From Microcoleus sp. FACHB-831 (lineage in GTDB: Bacteria > Cyanobacteriota > Cyanobacteriia > Cyanobacteriales > FACHB-T130), in the NCBI RefSeq assembly GCF_014695585.1, contig NZ_JACJON010000027.1, forward strand, positions 1-60,303: a stretch of DNA of 60,303 nucleotides, read 5' to 3'. A program made the position numbers and the translations under genes. Of the stretch, positions 1 through 7,731 are shown piece after piece (within the stretch, counting starts at the first letter, position 1; every line of letters starts with the position of its first letter). The notes under the pieces were generated by a model. It made no database searches and was not told the DNA's origin. It saw nothing but the letters and a program-made list of their open reading frames with translations.

Positions 1-102
1 CAATCGCTGGCGGAGGCCATTTCAACTGCCTTCGAGCAAATTGACGAGCTAGATATGTACAACTGGTTTACTCATTGCTGCTATTGTTCCTCACCCACTT
101 GA
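1..102 (+). pseudogene. C-terminal end of an IS630-type transposase (cut by window edge)
   Basis: Reading frame 1 is open from the first base to a TGA at 100-102 and encodes 33 residues ending in NWFTHCCYCSSPT. A tail of the form NWF.HCGYC is typical of IS630-family transposases of cyanobacteria, so this is read as the 3' end of such a gene. Only the tail is visible, so it cannot be decided whether the element is intact. A strong hairpin follows 25 bp downstream. Confidence 0.6.
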
Positions 103-127
103 GAAACGCTATATACTAAATCAACAC

Positions 128-166
128 AAAAGGCAAAAGTAACTAATGTAGTTACTTTTGCCTTTT
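128..166. terminator. Perfect 17-bp hairpin with T-run, bidirectional terminator
   Basis: Arms 128-144 and 150-166 are perfect inverted repeats around a 5-nt loop (AATGT) and end in a T-run on the plus strand and an A-run giving U on the minus strand. It lies between the transposase tail (plus) and glgB (minus), which converge on it, so it can terminate both. The arm is built of the heptamer-like unit AAAAGGC that recurs elsewhere in the window. Confidence 0.75.
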
Positions 167-204
167 TAATTTAATCTTATGCAAGCTCTAGAGGAATTCA
201 AGCT

Positions 205-244
205 GCGCGGTAGCGAAGCGGTATTGCTCTTAGCAAATCGCCCC
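205..244. repeat. Dispersed 40-bp repeat, copy 1
   Basis: Bases 205-234 are found exactly, in inverse orientation, at 25392-25421; with one mismatch the match extends to 40 bp (205-244 against 25382-25421). Both copies are intergenic and lie just beyond the 3' end of a minus-strand gene (glgB here, the SLATT gene there). Confidence 0.8.
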
Positions 245-258
245 TTCTCGCCGAAGAG

Positions 259-2559
259 CTATACCTCTGATTGCTGCATCATACCCGCCGTCTTTTGCCG
301 ATCTAGCTTCAGGATCAGTACCCCCAGCGGAGGCAAACACAAATCAATCGAATAAGGACGATTATGTACAGACCACTCATCCGTCCACTTCCCGCCTAAA
401 TTCCCCATGTTACTGCCACCGTATTGACGCGAGTCGCTGTTAAACAACTCAGTATAGAATCCCGCTTCAGGCACGCCAATCCGATAATGGCTGTGAGGTT
501 GAGGTGTGAAATTGCAAACCGTCACCACAAATTCATCGGAATCCTTCGACCGACGGATAAACGAACCCACACTATGGCGATTGTCGCTGCAATCAATCCA
601 CTCAAAACCTTGTTGAGCGAAATCCTGAGTATAAAGAGCTGGTTCGCTGCGATAAAGATGATTTAAATCTGTCATAAACCGCTTCAACTGTTGGTGCGGT
701 TCGTACTCCAACAAATGCCACTCCAAATCGCCCCAGACATTCCACTCGCTCCACTGGCCAAACTCCATACTCATAAACAGAGTCTTTTTGCCTGGGTGCG
801 CGAACATATAGGTAAACAGGCAACGCACATTTGCTAACTTCTGCCAAACATCCCCGGGCATCTTGCCGATCATATTACTCTTACCATGCACAATCTCATC
901 GTGAGAAAGCGCCAGCATGAAGTTCTCGCTGTGGTTGTACCACATACTGAAAGTAATATTGTTCTGGTGGAACTGGCGGAACCAAGGGTCCATGCTGAAA
1001 TAATCCAGCATATCGTGCATCCAACCCATGTTCCACTTCAAATTAAAGCCCAATCCCCCCACATAAGTAGGCCAAGACACCATCGGCCAAGATGTTGACT
1101 CTTCGGCAATCGAGAGCGTACCAGGATAATAGCTAAAAATTGCATGATTTACCTGGCGCAGGAAATCAGCTGCTTCAATGTTTTCTCGTCCCCCGTATTG
1201 GTTGGGTAGCCATTCTCCAGGCTTGCGGCAATAGTCCAAGTAAAGCATCGAAGCAACAGCATCCACCCGGATACCATCAATATGGTACTTGTCAAACCAA
1301 AACAGGGCATTCGCTACCAGGAAGTTACGCACCTCATGGCGGCTGTAGTTAAACACCAGAGTTCCCCACTCCTGATGTTCGCCTTTGCGAGGGTCAGCGT
1401 GTTCGTATAGGTGCGTACCATCGAAATATGCTAGACCGTGACCATCCTTGGGAAAGTGACCCGGTACCCAGTCAACTATTACGCCAATACCATTTTTGTG
1501 GCATTGGTCAACGAAATACATAAAGTCTTCAGGAGTGCCATACCGAGATGTGGGAGCGTAGTACCCTGTCACCTGATACCCCCAAGAGCCATCAAAGGGA
1601 TGCTCTGCTATCGGTAGCATTTCGATGTGGGTATACCCCAAATCTTTGACATAGGGAATCAGTCGCTCCGCAAGTTCGCGATAGGTGAGGAAACGCGCTC
1701 CTGGCTTTAGTTCCGAAACGGGGACAACTGGCTCAAGTTCTCCATTTGGCTTCTTTGCTGGTTCAGCTGAGGAGGCATGAAGCCATGAACCCAAGTGAAC
1801 TTCATAAATAGAAATTGGCTGAGTTAGAGCATCGGTGTGACGCCGCTGCTCCATCCAGTCGCTATCGTTCCAAGTGTAAGAATCTAAGTCAGTAACGATG
1901 GAAGCTGTTTTAGGCCGGACTTCCTGCTGGAAACCGTAAGGGTCAGATTTTTCGTAGGGGTGGCCGTCTTGGTTTTTGATTTCATACTTGTAATGTTCCC
2001 CCATGCCCAAATCAGGAACAAACAGTTCCCAAACGCCGCTACCACCTTTACGCATTTGATGTTTGCGTCCATCCCAAAGGTTGAAATCGCCGATAACTGA
2101 TACATTGCGGGCGCTAGGTGCCCAGACAGCAAAGTAGACCCCTTGTACGCCATCTACTACCATCAGGTGGGCGCCAAGTTTTTCGTAAATGCGGTGATGA
2201 TTGCCTTCGGCAAATAGATGAATGTCAAAATCTGTCAGCTTGGGAGAGCGGAAGGCATAGGGATCGTAGATTACACGCTCGCGTTCCCCTTCTTTGATCC
2301 GTATCTGGTAGTTTGCCAGTTCTGGCGTGTCAATTGTGCATTCAAAGAAGTGCGGATGATGCACTGCTTGCATAGGATATTCTTTGCGTTCTTCTGGACG
2401 CACTACCCACGCGGCATCAGCATTTGGAAGATAGGCCCGCACCGCCCAGGTTGTCTTGCCATTCTGCTCAATGGGATGGGAACCGAGTATTTCAAACGGG
2501 TCGTGATGCTGATTCCAAACAATCCGGTCAATCTGTTCAGGGGCAATTGTCATGGACAT
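259..2559 (-). CDS. glgB: 1,4-alpha-glucan branching enzyme (GlgB)
   Basis: Glycogen branching enzyme: cuts an alpha-1,4 glucan chain and re-attaches it by an alpha-1,6 bond in the cytoplasm. The 766-residue length is normal for long cyanobacterial GlgB. An N-terminal CBM48-type module (about 20-110) and a second glycogen-binding module (about 120-230, GDFNLWDGR) precede the GH13 barrel. Barrel motifs are [10 protein letters not shown] (about 363-372), [10 protein letters not shown] with nucleophile Asp433, IAEEST with acid/base Glu486, and [12 protein letters not shown] loop at about 265-290 ([19 protein letters not shown]) is a small insertion. The sequence begins MSMTIAPEQ; the purine-rich AGGTAGG upstream is closer to ideal spacing from the second Met, so the true start may be 6 bp inside. 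It is transcribed alone toward the hairpin at 128-166. Confidence 0.97.
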   Translation of the reverse strand: MSMTIAPEQIDRIVWNQHHDPFEILGSHPIEQNGKTTWAVRAYLPNADAAWVVRPEERKEYPMQAVHHPHFFECTIDTPELANYQIRIKEGERERVIYDPYAFRSPKLTDFDIHLFAEGNHHRIYEKLGAHLMVVDGVQGVYFAVWAPSARNVSVIGDFNLWDGRKHQMRKGGSGVWELFVPDLGMGEHYKYEIKNQDGHPYEKSDPYGFQQEVRPKTASIVTDLDSYTWNDSDWMEQRRHTDALTQPISIYEVHLGSWLHASSAEPAKKPNGELEPVVPVSELKPGARFLTYRELAERLIPYVKDLGYTHIEMLPIAEHPFDGSWGYQVTGYYAPTSRYGTPEDFMYFVDQCHKNGIGVIVDWVPGHFPKDGHGLAYFDGTHLYEHADPRKGEHQEWGTLVFNYSRHEVRNFLVANALFWFDKYHIDGIRVDAVASMLYLDYCRKPGEWLPNQYGGRENIEAADFLRQVNHAIFSYYPGTLSIAEESTSWPMVSWPTYVGGLGFNLKWNMGWMHDMLDYFSMDPWFRQFHQNNITFSMWYNHSENFMLALSHDEIVHGKSNMIGKMPGDVWQKLANVRCLFTYMFAHPGKKTLFMSMEFGQWSEWNVWGDLEWHLLEYEPHQQLKRFMTDLNHLYRSEPALYTQDFAQQGFEWIDCSDNRHSVGSFIRRSKDSDEFVVTVCNFTPQPHSHYRIGVPEAGFYTELFNSDSRQYGGSNMGNLGGKWTDEWSVHNRPYSIDLCLPPLGVLILKLDRQKTAGMMQQSEV

Positions 2560-3052
2560 AAACCTACCTATCTTAAAGGTCGTTACCGATCGGTTTTGTT
2601 TGCGCGAAACCTCCCAACCTTACCCCTTCGTTATCACCAAAGGAGAAAAAGCTAGGTTCACAGCGCTTTATATGTTCTAGTTTCCGGAAACATAGACGAG
2701 TATATTCACGGTTTATCAGGTGTTACGCTGAAAGGCTGTAGTAGTTCAGCCTTACTCCCGCCTTTACACATAAGGGAGTTGCTTTACAACACATATTCTC
2801 TGAACCTTCCTTGAAACAAGTAGAGCTGGGTAAGCTTGGCGCGGGCAGCAAATATTGCTAGTTGACGACAACACCAAACGCAGATATCTACAAAATGGCG
2901 GGGATTAGTTTTGTTGGCGCGAAACCACGCCGCTTCCCCAAGCCTGCTGCTATCAAACCAGGAATTGCAGCAAAATGTAAATAAATATGTACTTTACCCT
3001 AGCAAATCATGGCAATAGTCTCAAATCATCAGTAAGCAGAAGCATATTTTGC
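2560..3052. other. 493-bp intergenic region upstream of glgB
   Basis: This region should carry the glgB promoter. No open frame here looks coding. It contains the string GTTTTGTTGGCGCGAAACC (near 2910), a relative of the GCCAACAAAACT repeat at 15250-15380. No confident promoter can be named. Confidence 0.5.
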
Positions 3053-3406
3053 TCACAATGGCAGGCCGATCGTCCGCAGCAGCTGCCGCACGCGGAGCAG
3101 GAAAATTAAGTGCCTCACTTCGGGATCGATGGGCGGTGCGTTTGGACTGGTTTGCAGCTGGGCTTGCAGTTGGGCGTACTCGGCTGCGGTCATGGGCTTG
3201 CCGTCGATGGGCGATCGCGCCCCAGTGATAATCTCCGTCCGCAGCACCTCTTCGGGCACATCATCGGGTGGGGGCAACGACAATGCAGGCATCGCCCCCA
3301 CTGTAAGACTCATTAATACACTTAGCCCAAGCCATACAGTCTTCATATGAAACCTTGATGAAGAGAAGTAATTGCCTATTAACCGATGGCTCTTTTTCTG
3401 ACTCAT
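3053..3406 (-). CDS. Small conserved secreted protein downstream of a GST gene
   Basis: A 117-residue protein of unknown function. A hydrophobic segment (about 22-44, MKTVWLGLSVLMSLTVGAMP) followed by ALSLPPP looks like a signal peptide, so export to the periplasm or thylakoid lumen is inferred. The mature part has the pattern PPDDVPEEVLRTEIITGARSP and PMTAAEYAQLQAQLQ, and ends with a helical, basic RVRQLLRTIGLPL. An internal Met at residue 21 would place the signal peptide at the very N-terminus and may be the true start. The listed start overlaps the stop of the upstream GST gene by 4 bp (ATGA), implying translational coupling. If Met21 is used, the gap is about 56 bp. No catalytic motif is visible. 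Confidence 0.75.
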   Translation of the reverse strand: MSQKKSHRLIGNYFSSSRFHMKTVWLGLSVLMSLTVGAMPALSLPPPDDVPEEVLRTEIITGARSPIDGKPMTAAEYAQLQAQLQTSPNAPPIDPEVRHLIFLLRVRQLLRTIGLPL

Positions 3407-4080
3407 AACTTATCTAGTCCAGGCGGGGGGGGTTCGCCACAAATTTTATGAATCTCAACTATGCGCTCAAATAGCCAGGGATAGCCTTGACGGTATTCGG
3501 GAATTAGCGCTAAGGGACTTAGGAGGGCGGCGGCGGCAATGTCTGCAACGCTGGGGCAATCGCCCACCAGATACTCCCTCAAATGCCACTTACTCGACAG
3601 CACATCAAGCGCGATCGCCATCCTACTTTGTGCCAGTTCCACTGTCTCTCTAGTGATGCCGTACTGACGGCGCACCACATTGATTACCATCTGGCTCATC
3701 AGCGAAGAATCTATTTGCTTCCCCGCACCAGCCCGAAAGTCATAATAAATAAACCTAGTTGCTGTACCAATGCTTTCATCCAACCAATCTTCCAGCATCC
3801 AGGCTTCTTTTTGCTGTCGCTCGTCCGGCAACAACAGTGAGGGGGAGGGACAATAACCTTCCAGAAATTTGAATATCTGCGTCGAGTCTGCGATCGCCTC
3901 CGGCTGGCCCTCCACTTGGGGCAACAGGACGGGCAGCGTTGTCAAACCCGTTAGAGGCTTTAGCTTCAGGATGTGAAGCCCCGGCGTTAAATTTTCTACT
4001 TGATAGTTAATCTTTTTGTAGCCTAGAGCCAGCCTTGCTTTTCGACAATAGTGCGACGTACTAAATTGCAGTAAAAGCAT
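3403..4080 (-). CDS. Glutathione S-transferase family protein
   Basis: A 225-residue cytosolic GST-fold protein. The N-terminal thioredoxin-like half starts MLLLQFSTSHYCRKARLAL, where SxxC sits at the start of helix 1 (Cys12 at the catalytic position), followed by the cis-proline segment TTLPVLLP and the glutathione-gamma-Glu binding motif ADST. The C-terminal helical half contains YLVGDCPSVADIAAAALL, the conserved N-capping/hydrophobic staple motif of GSTs. The substrate is unknown. It is the first gene of a two-gene minus-strand unit with the small secreted protein, sharing a 4-bp overlap. A purine-rich AGAGTAGG precedes the ATG. Confidence 0.88.
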   Translation of the reverse strand: MLLLQFSTSHYCRKARLALGYKKINYQVENLTPGLHILKLKPLTGLTTLPVLLPQVEGQPEAIADSTQIFKFLEGYCPSPSLLLPDERQQKEAWMLEDWLDESIGTATRFIYYDFRAGAGKQIDSSLMSQMVINVVRRQYGITRETVELAQSRMAIALDVLSSKWHLREYLVGDCPSVADIAAAALLSPLALIPEYRQGYPWLFERIVEIHKICGEPPPPGLDKL

Positions 4081-4157
4081 CCTACTCTTGACACTTGTGT
4101 TAAAAGAGCTAGTTCAATATTTTAGCTCTTCGTTTTTCTATGGTCTTTTTTATGTCT

Positions 4158-4189
4158 AAATCCCGCCTCTATGAGAAGGCGGGATTTTT
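4158..4189. terminator. GC-rich hairpin terminator
   Basis: Arms 4158-4168 (AAATCCCGCCT) and 4177-4187 (AGGCGGGATTT) with an 8-nt loop end in a T-run on the plus strand. The mirrored A-run lets it work on the minus strand, where it lies 147 bp beyond the stop of the lipoprotein gene at 4336-4506. Confidence 0.7.
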
Positions 4190-4335
4190 ACTAAACCTGA
4201 TGGTAGAGGTCGTTTTTAGTATCTGTCACCCAACATGCACGCTTTCCCCTAACGGCTAACCTTACAGGTATAGCCAGAATCAAGCGCGTTATTTTTATAT
4301 AAAGCGGATCTACTGAGGAGCGATGGCACGCTTGC

Positions 4336-4506
4336 TTACTTGCTGGGAGTGGGAGACGCAGCGGGTGGTTTAGCGGGCGATTCGCCGGGGCTTGCGCCGG
4401 GGCTTGCGCCGGGACTTGGGCTAGTGCTTGAGTTATCACCGCAAGCTCCCAAGAAAAGGGTGCTCATGCCGAGTACGAGAGCCAAACTAATTACTTTTTT
4501 GTTCAT
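4336..4506 (-). CDS. Small proline/serine-rich lipoprotein
   Basis: A 56-residue protein. A start at 4506 is chosen because the reverse strand shows an ideal ribosome binding site (AAAAGGAGTG) just upstream; the longer open frame to 4644 has no such site. The N-terminus MNKKVISLALVLGMSTLFLGACG is a lipoprotein signal peptide with lipobox LGAC, so the mature protein is a lipid-anchored tail of only about 37 residues. That tail is made of repeats of the type SPGASPGASPGESPAKPP. The matching DNA carries a near-perfect tandem repeat (GGGGCTTGCGCC twice near 4387-4410). Function unknown; such short Pro/Ser/Ala-rich lipoproteins are common and poorly conserved. Confidence 0.7.
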   Translation of the reverse strand: MNKKVISLALVLGMSTLFLGACGDNSSTSPSPGASPGASPGESPAKPPAASPTPSK

Positions 4507-4859
4507 ACACTCCTTTTTTCCGGATGGCGGTAAAAGAGATTTGCCGCTATTAAATCGAGATTCTGTATTTGTAGCATACCTGACGCCTTTTAATCGCATA
4601 TCTACAATATGAGTTTGCCACTGCCCCTCAATTGCGTCCCCCAAGAGCCGCTAGTATAAAAATTTATAGCGCTTGCGATCGCAGCGAAGTTATGCATATG
4701 GAGTGACTTAGAATACAACTTAACAACTGGCTGTAGAGCTAAATTAAAAAGGCTTACCGACCAGTAAAGTGTTTAGAATGACTTAACCAGAGGAATCATT
4801 GCGCCTACCTATAATTTGAATGAACGCTACTTAAAGTCTTATTTAAGGAAGGCATGGTG

Positions 4860-7157
4860 ATGTTTAAAGAGGGGGGTATGTTGGGGGGACTCTCCTCAGC
4901 CAAACAAATAATTGCTCGAACCAGCCAAATATTCCCAGCCCGTATTCAGCATCCCCAAAAAAATTGGACACCGATCCAAAAAATAATCGATCGCATCCGC
5001 AATTCCTTGGAGTTAAACGTTGTACTTCAAACTGCGGTAGACGAAATTGGTATGATGCTGCACTTGGATCGCTGCTGTTTCTTTTGGTATTTCGAGGATA
5101 CACAACGGATCATGGTGGTAGTAGAGAGCATTCAAGGCGCTCAAACAGAGTCTCTTGTAGGTTACTACCCGTTAGAAACATTTGGCACAGCTTCAATGGC
5201 GATCGCTGCGGGTGAATTAATTATCAACAGCAAAACTGCCAGAGTTAATCGAGCATCAGCCAGTTTGATCGCTCGACTGCAAGCGCTGCTAAATCGCAAA
5301 AATAGTATACAAGACAAGCATAGTCAGACTGCTACAGCAATACTGGGGGCGGCGTTTAATTTATTAGTTCCTGTCAAAGGTTCCCAAGGTTCGATAGGAT
5401 TTATTGCCTGTCTTGCACAAAAGCCCCGCTTTTGGTCTAAAGCAGAAGTTGACGTTGTAGTGGCGATCGCGCACCATCTGGAGACTTCCATTACTAACGC
5501 CCAACTTTATGCAGATACCCAGAAACAAGCTCAAAGAGAAAAACTGGTAAATCAGATTACACGTCTTACCCGCCAGAGTTTTGACCTAGAAAAGATTTTA
5601 ACCTCATCCATTAAAGCCCTGATGACAGCAATGGATGCAGATCGGTGTCTAGTTCATCTCGTGGACAACGAAGGCGACACCCATGAAGATTGGCACAATA
5701 GCAATCCCGCACCTTTGCTTGCAGGAGACGAGAAGAGTGTCAACAGAGGACAGGGGGATATTCCTCAATCTAAAATCCAAAATCCGAAATCTAAAATCGA
5801 ACCATCCCCCTTGCCCCAAATTACCTCCTTTGGTGTCACAAGGCGACCCAAACATCTCTATGAAGTTTGCCGCGAACCTTTTCCCCCTACCATCGACGGC
5901 TTTGATACGCACGGGCCAATAACCCAATGGGTGATACAGCACCGAAAGCGGGTGCTGATCTCAGATATCACCCTTGATGAACGAATCGGACAGGACAATG
6001 AAGAATACCAAAATGCTCAAATTAAATCTTCGCTAGTTGTACCAGTCCAAGCCAACGGGACGCTGCATGCGATTCTCTATCTCAATCAGTGTTCTCACAT
6101 CAGGTACTGGTCGAAAAACGATCAGAAACTAGCCCAATCCGTTGCTGACTGTCTGGCCATTTCTATTCAACAAGCCAATCTGTACGCTCAAACCCAGCTT
6201 GCAGCCGCTCAAAGCGCCGCCCAAGCCCAGCAACTGACCCAGACGTTACAAGAACTACGCCTAACGCAGAGCTTGGTCATTCAAAGTGAAAAGATGTCGA
6301 GCTTGGGCCGGATCGTGGCTGGTGTTGCCCATGAAATTAACAATCCGGTTAACTTTATCTACGGCAACATTCCCTATGTGGAGAAGTATGTTGAGGACTT
6401 GTTGCGGTTGATAAAAGCCTATCAGGAACTCTACCCCGAACCAGTTGCCTCCTTAGAGGAAATGGCGCAGGAATTAGAGCTAGATTTCTTAATGAGAGAT
6501 CTACCCCAGATTTTAAAATCAATGCAGGCGGGGGCGGGTCGAATCCACGAAATTGTTAAATCTTTGCAAAATTTTTCCAGCCACAATCAAGCAGCGCTGA
6601 AATTAGCGGACATTCATGCAGGGCTAGAAAGTGCGATGGCTCTAGCGTACAACCAGAAAAACGGCGAAATAAAGTTTGTGCGGGAATTTGGAGAATTGCC
6701 AAAGGTAGAATGTTACCCAAAGCAAATCAATCAGGTGTTTCTGAGTCTGCTGAACAATGCCATCGAAGCAGTCATGCAGTCGCAATCGTCGGACAAAACG
6801 ATTACCCTGAAAACTGAATTAGTACAACTTGAACAAATAGGCGATCTTTGGGTGCGTCTGGCGATCGCAGACAATGGGCCTGGGATCTCTCTTGAAATTC
6901 AACCCAAAATTTTCGATCCGTTTTTCACTACCAAAGACGTTGGCGGGGGTAGAGGATTGGGGTTGGCCGTAAGTTATCAAATCGTCGTAAACCAACACCA
7001 GGGGCATTTACGCTGTTACTCGGAACTGGGTAAAGGTGCAGAATTTGTTATTGAAATTCCTGTTAAGCACCCCAAAGGCGTTGACTTCCAAGAATCGCAC
7101 TTCTCGAAGAGTGACCAGCCCGGGCTTAATCGTCACAGCCCGGACTATAGACTATAG
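4860..7157 (+). CDS. GAF-domain sensor histidine kinase
   Basis: A cytoplasmic sensor kinase without membrane segments. Residues are numbered from the ATG at 4854. That ATG is only 1 nt from the AAGGAAGG ribosome binding site, whereas the ATG at 4860 has 7 nt spacing and is preferred. Two GAF domains (about 43-215 and 238-445) are followed by a coiled coil (about 445-480). The kinase core has the H-box MSSLGRIVAGVAHEINNP (His493), N-box SLLNNAIEAV, G1 DNGPGI and G2 GGGRGLGLAVSYQIV. Neither GAF has the bilin-binding Cys-His. GAF2 is interrupted by a low-complexity stretch at about 300-330 encoded by heptamer repeats (SKIQNPKSKIE). The last residues and the stop codon lie in another heptamer run (ACTATAG x2, ACTATGG at 7144-7164). 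No partner regulator is adjacent. Confidence 0.92.
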   Translation: MFKEGGMLGGLSSAKQIIARTSQIFPARIQHPQKNWTPIQKIIDRIRNSLELNVVLQTAVDEIGMMLHLDRCCFFWYFEDTQRIMVVVESIQGAQTESLVGYYPLETFGTASMAIAAGELIINSKTARVNRASASLIARLQALLNRKNSIQDKHSQTATAILGAAFNLLVPVKGSQGSIGFIACLAQKPRFWSKAEVDVVVAIAHHLETSITNAQLYADTQKQAQREKLVNQITRLTRQSFDLEKILTSSIKALMTAMDADRCLVHLVDNEGDTHEDWHNSNPAPLLAGDEKSVNRGQGDIPQSKIQNPKSKIEPSPLPQITSFGVTRRPKHLYEVCREPFPPTIDGFDTHGPITQWVIQHRKRVLISDITLDERIGQDNEEYQNAQIKSSLVVPVQANGTLHAILYLNQCSHIRYWSKNDQKLAQSVADCLAISIQQANLYAQTQLAAAQSAAQAQQLTQTLQELRLTQSLVIQSEKMSSLGRIVAGVAHEINNPVNFIYGNIPYVEKYVEDLLRLIKAYQELYPEPVASLEEMAQELELDFLMRDLPQILKSMQAGAGRIHEIVKSLQNFSSHNQAALKLADIHAGLESAMALAYNQKNGEIKFVREFGELPKVECYPKQINQVFLSLLNNAIEAVMQSQSSDKTITLKTELVQLEQIGDLWVRLAIADNGPGISLEIQPKIFDPFFTTKDVGGGRGLGLAVSYQIVVNQHQGHLRCYSELGKGAEFVIEIPVKHPKGVDFQESHFSKSDQPGLNRHSPDYRL
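5767..5801 (+). repeat. Heptamer-type repeat run inside the kinase gene
   Basis: A run of units of the type AAAATCC / AAAATCT (four units, one slightly changed) lies in frame inside the GAF2 region of the kinase and encodes SKIQNPKSKIE. The same kind of run is found in the third NRPS gene (50331-50353 and 51731-51760). Confidence 0.75.
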
Positions 7158-7164
7158 ACTATGG
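7144..7164 (+). repeat. Tandem heptamer ACTATAG x2 + ACTATGG
   Basis: Three adjoining 7-mers at 7144-7150, 7151-7157 and 7158-7164. The stop codon of the sensor kinase (TAG, 7155-7157) is part of the second unit, so the C-terminal residues DYRL are repeat-derived. Confidence 0.8.
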
Positions 7165-7200
7165 ACAATCTAAAGTTTTAAATCTGAAGTCTAGAGGCTT

Positions 7201-7731
7201 ATGTCTGTCAGCCCCCACTCAGTTGATTCTACTCGACGGCTCCGGTCTAGAAGACCAGCTGTTTCATCACAGCAAAGCACAAGGAAGGTGATGCCAAAGC
7301 CTCCACTAACGGGCTTACCATCTAGAGCAGCCACTCACCAGAGGGTGGAAAAGTTGCCGGATGTAAATCAAAACCCCCTCTGGTTGCGATCGCTGCTGTT
7401 TCTACAGCGCAGCTCAAGCGTTGTCACTTTCTGCCTTATTGGTACAACCCTTGCCGTTTACGCTTGGACCGTCTACACCCAGCAGTTGTGGAGTCGCGAG
7501 TACCGCAAGCTCGAAAACTTGCAACGCGAAGAACGTCAGCTGACAGGCGCCAATGAAGTAATGAAAAACCAACTGGCTCAACAAGCAGAAAGTACTGGGA
7601 CAGGTTTGGTTCCGCCAAACCCGGCTAACACGCTCTTTCTCCCACCAGCGCCCCAACGCTCTGTTGCAGCTACACCAAATAACGCTAACTCCGATCCGAA
7701 GCCAGCGCCCAAAATGCCACTGGGGTATTAG
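7201..7731 (+). CDS. FtsL-like bitopic division protein (inferred)
   Basis: A 176-residue protein. A basic, Ser-rich cytoplasmic N-terminus (about 1-70) precedes one membrane segment (about 74-98, SSVVTFCLIGTTLAVYAW). A heptad-rich segment starting REYRKLENLQREERQL follows (about 100-130), then a Pro/Asn-rich low-complexity tail. This layout (short N-tail, one TM, periplasmic coiled coil) is that of FtsL/DivIC division proteins. Its stop codon is immediately followed by the ATG of the FtsI-type transpeptidase, and ftsL-ftsI adjacency is the rule in bacteria. Sequence identity with FtsL is too weak to see by eye, so the role is inferred from architecture and context. Confidence 0.7.
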   Translation: MSVSPHSVDSTRRLRSRRPAVSSQQSTRKVMPKPPLTGLPSRAATHQRVEKLPDVNQNPLWLRSLLFLQRSSSVVTFCLIGTTLAVYAWTVYTQQLWSREYRKLENLQREERQLTGANEVMKNQLAQQAESTGTGLVPPNPANTLFLPPAPQRSVAATPNNANSDPKPAPKMPLGY

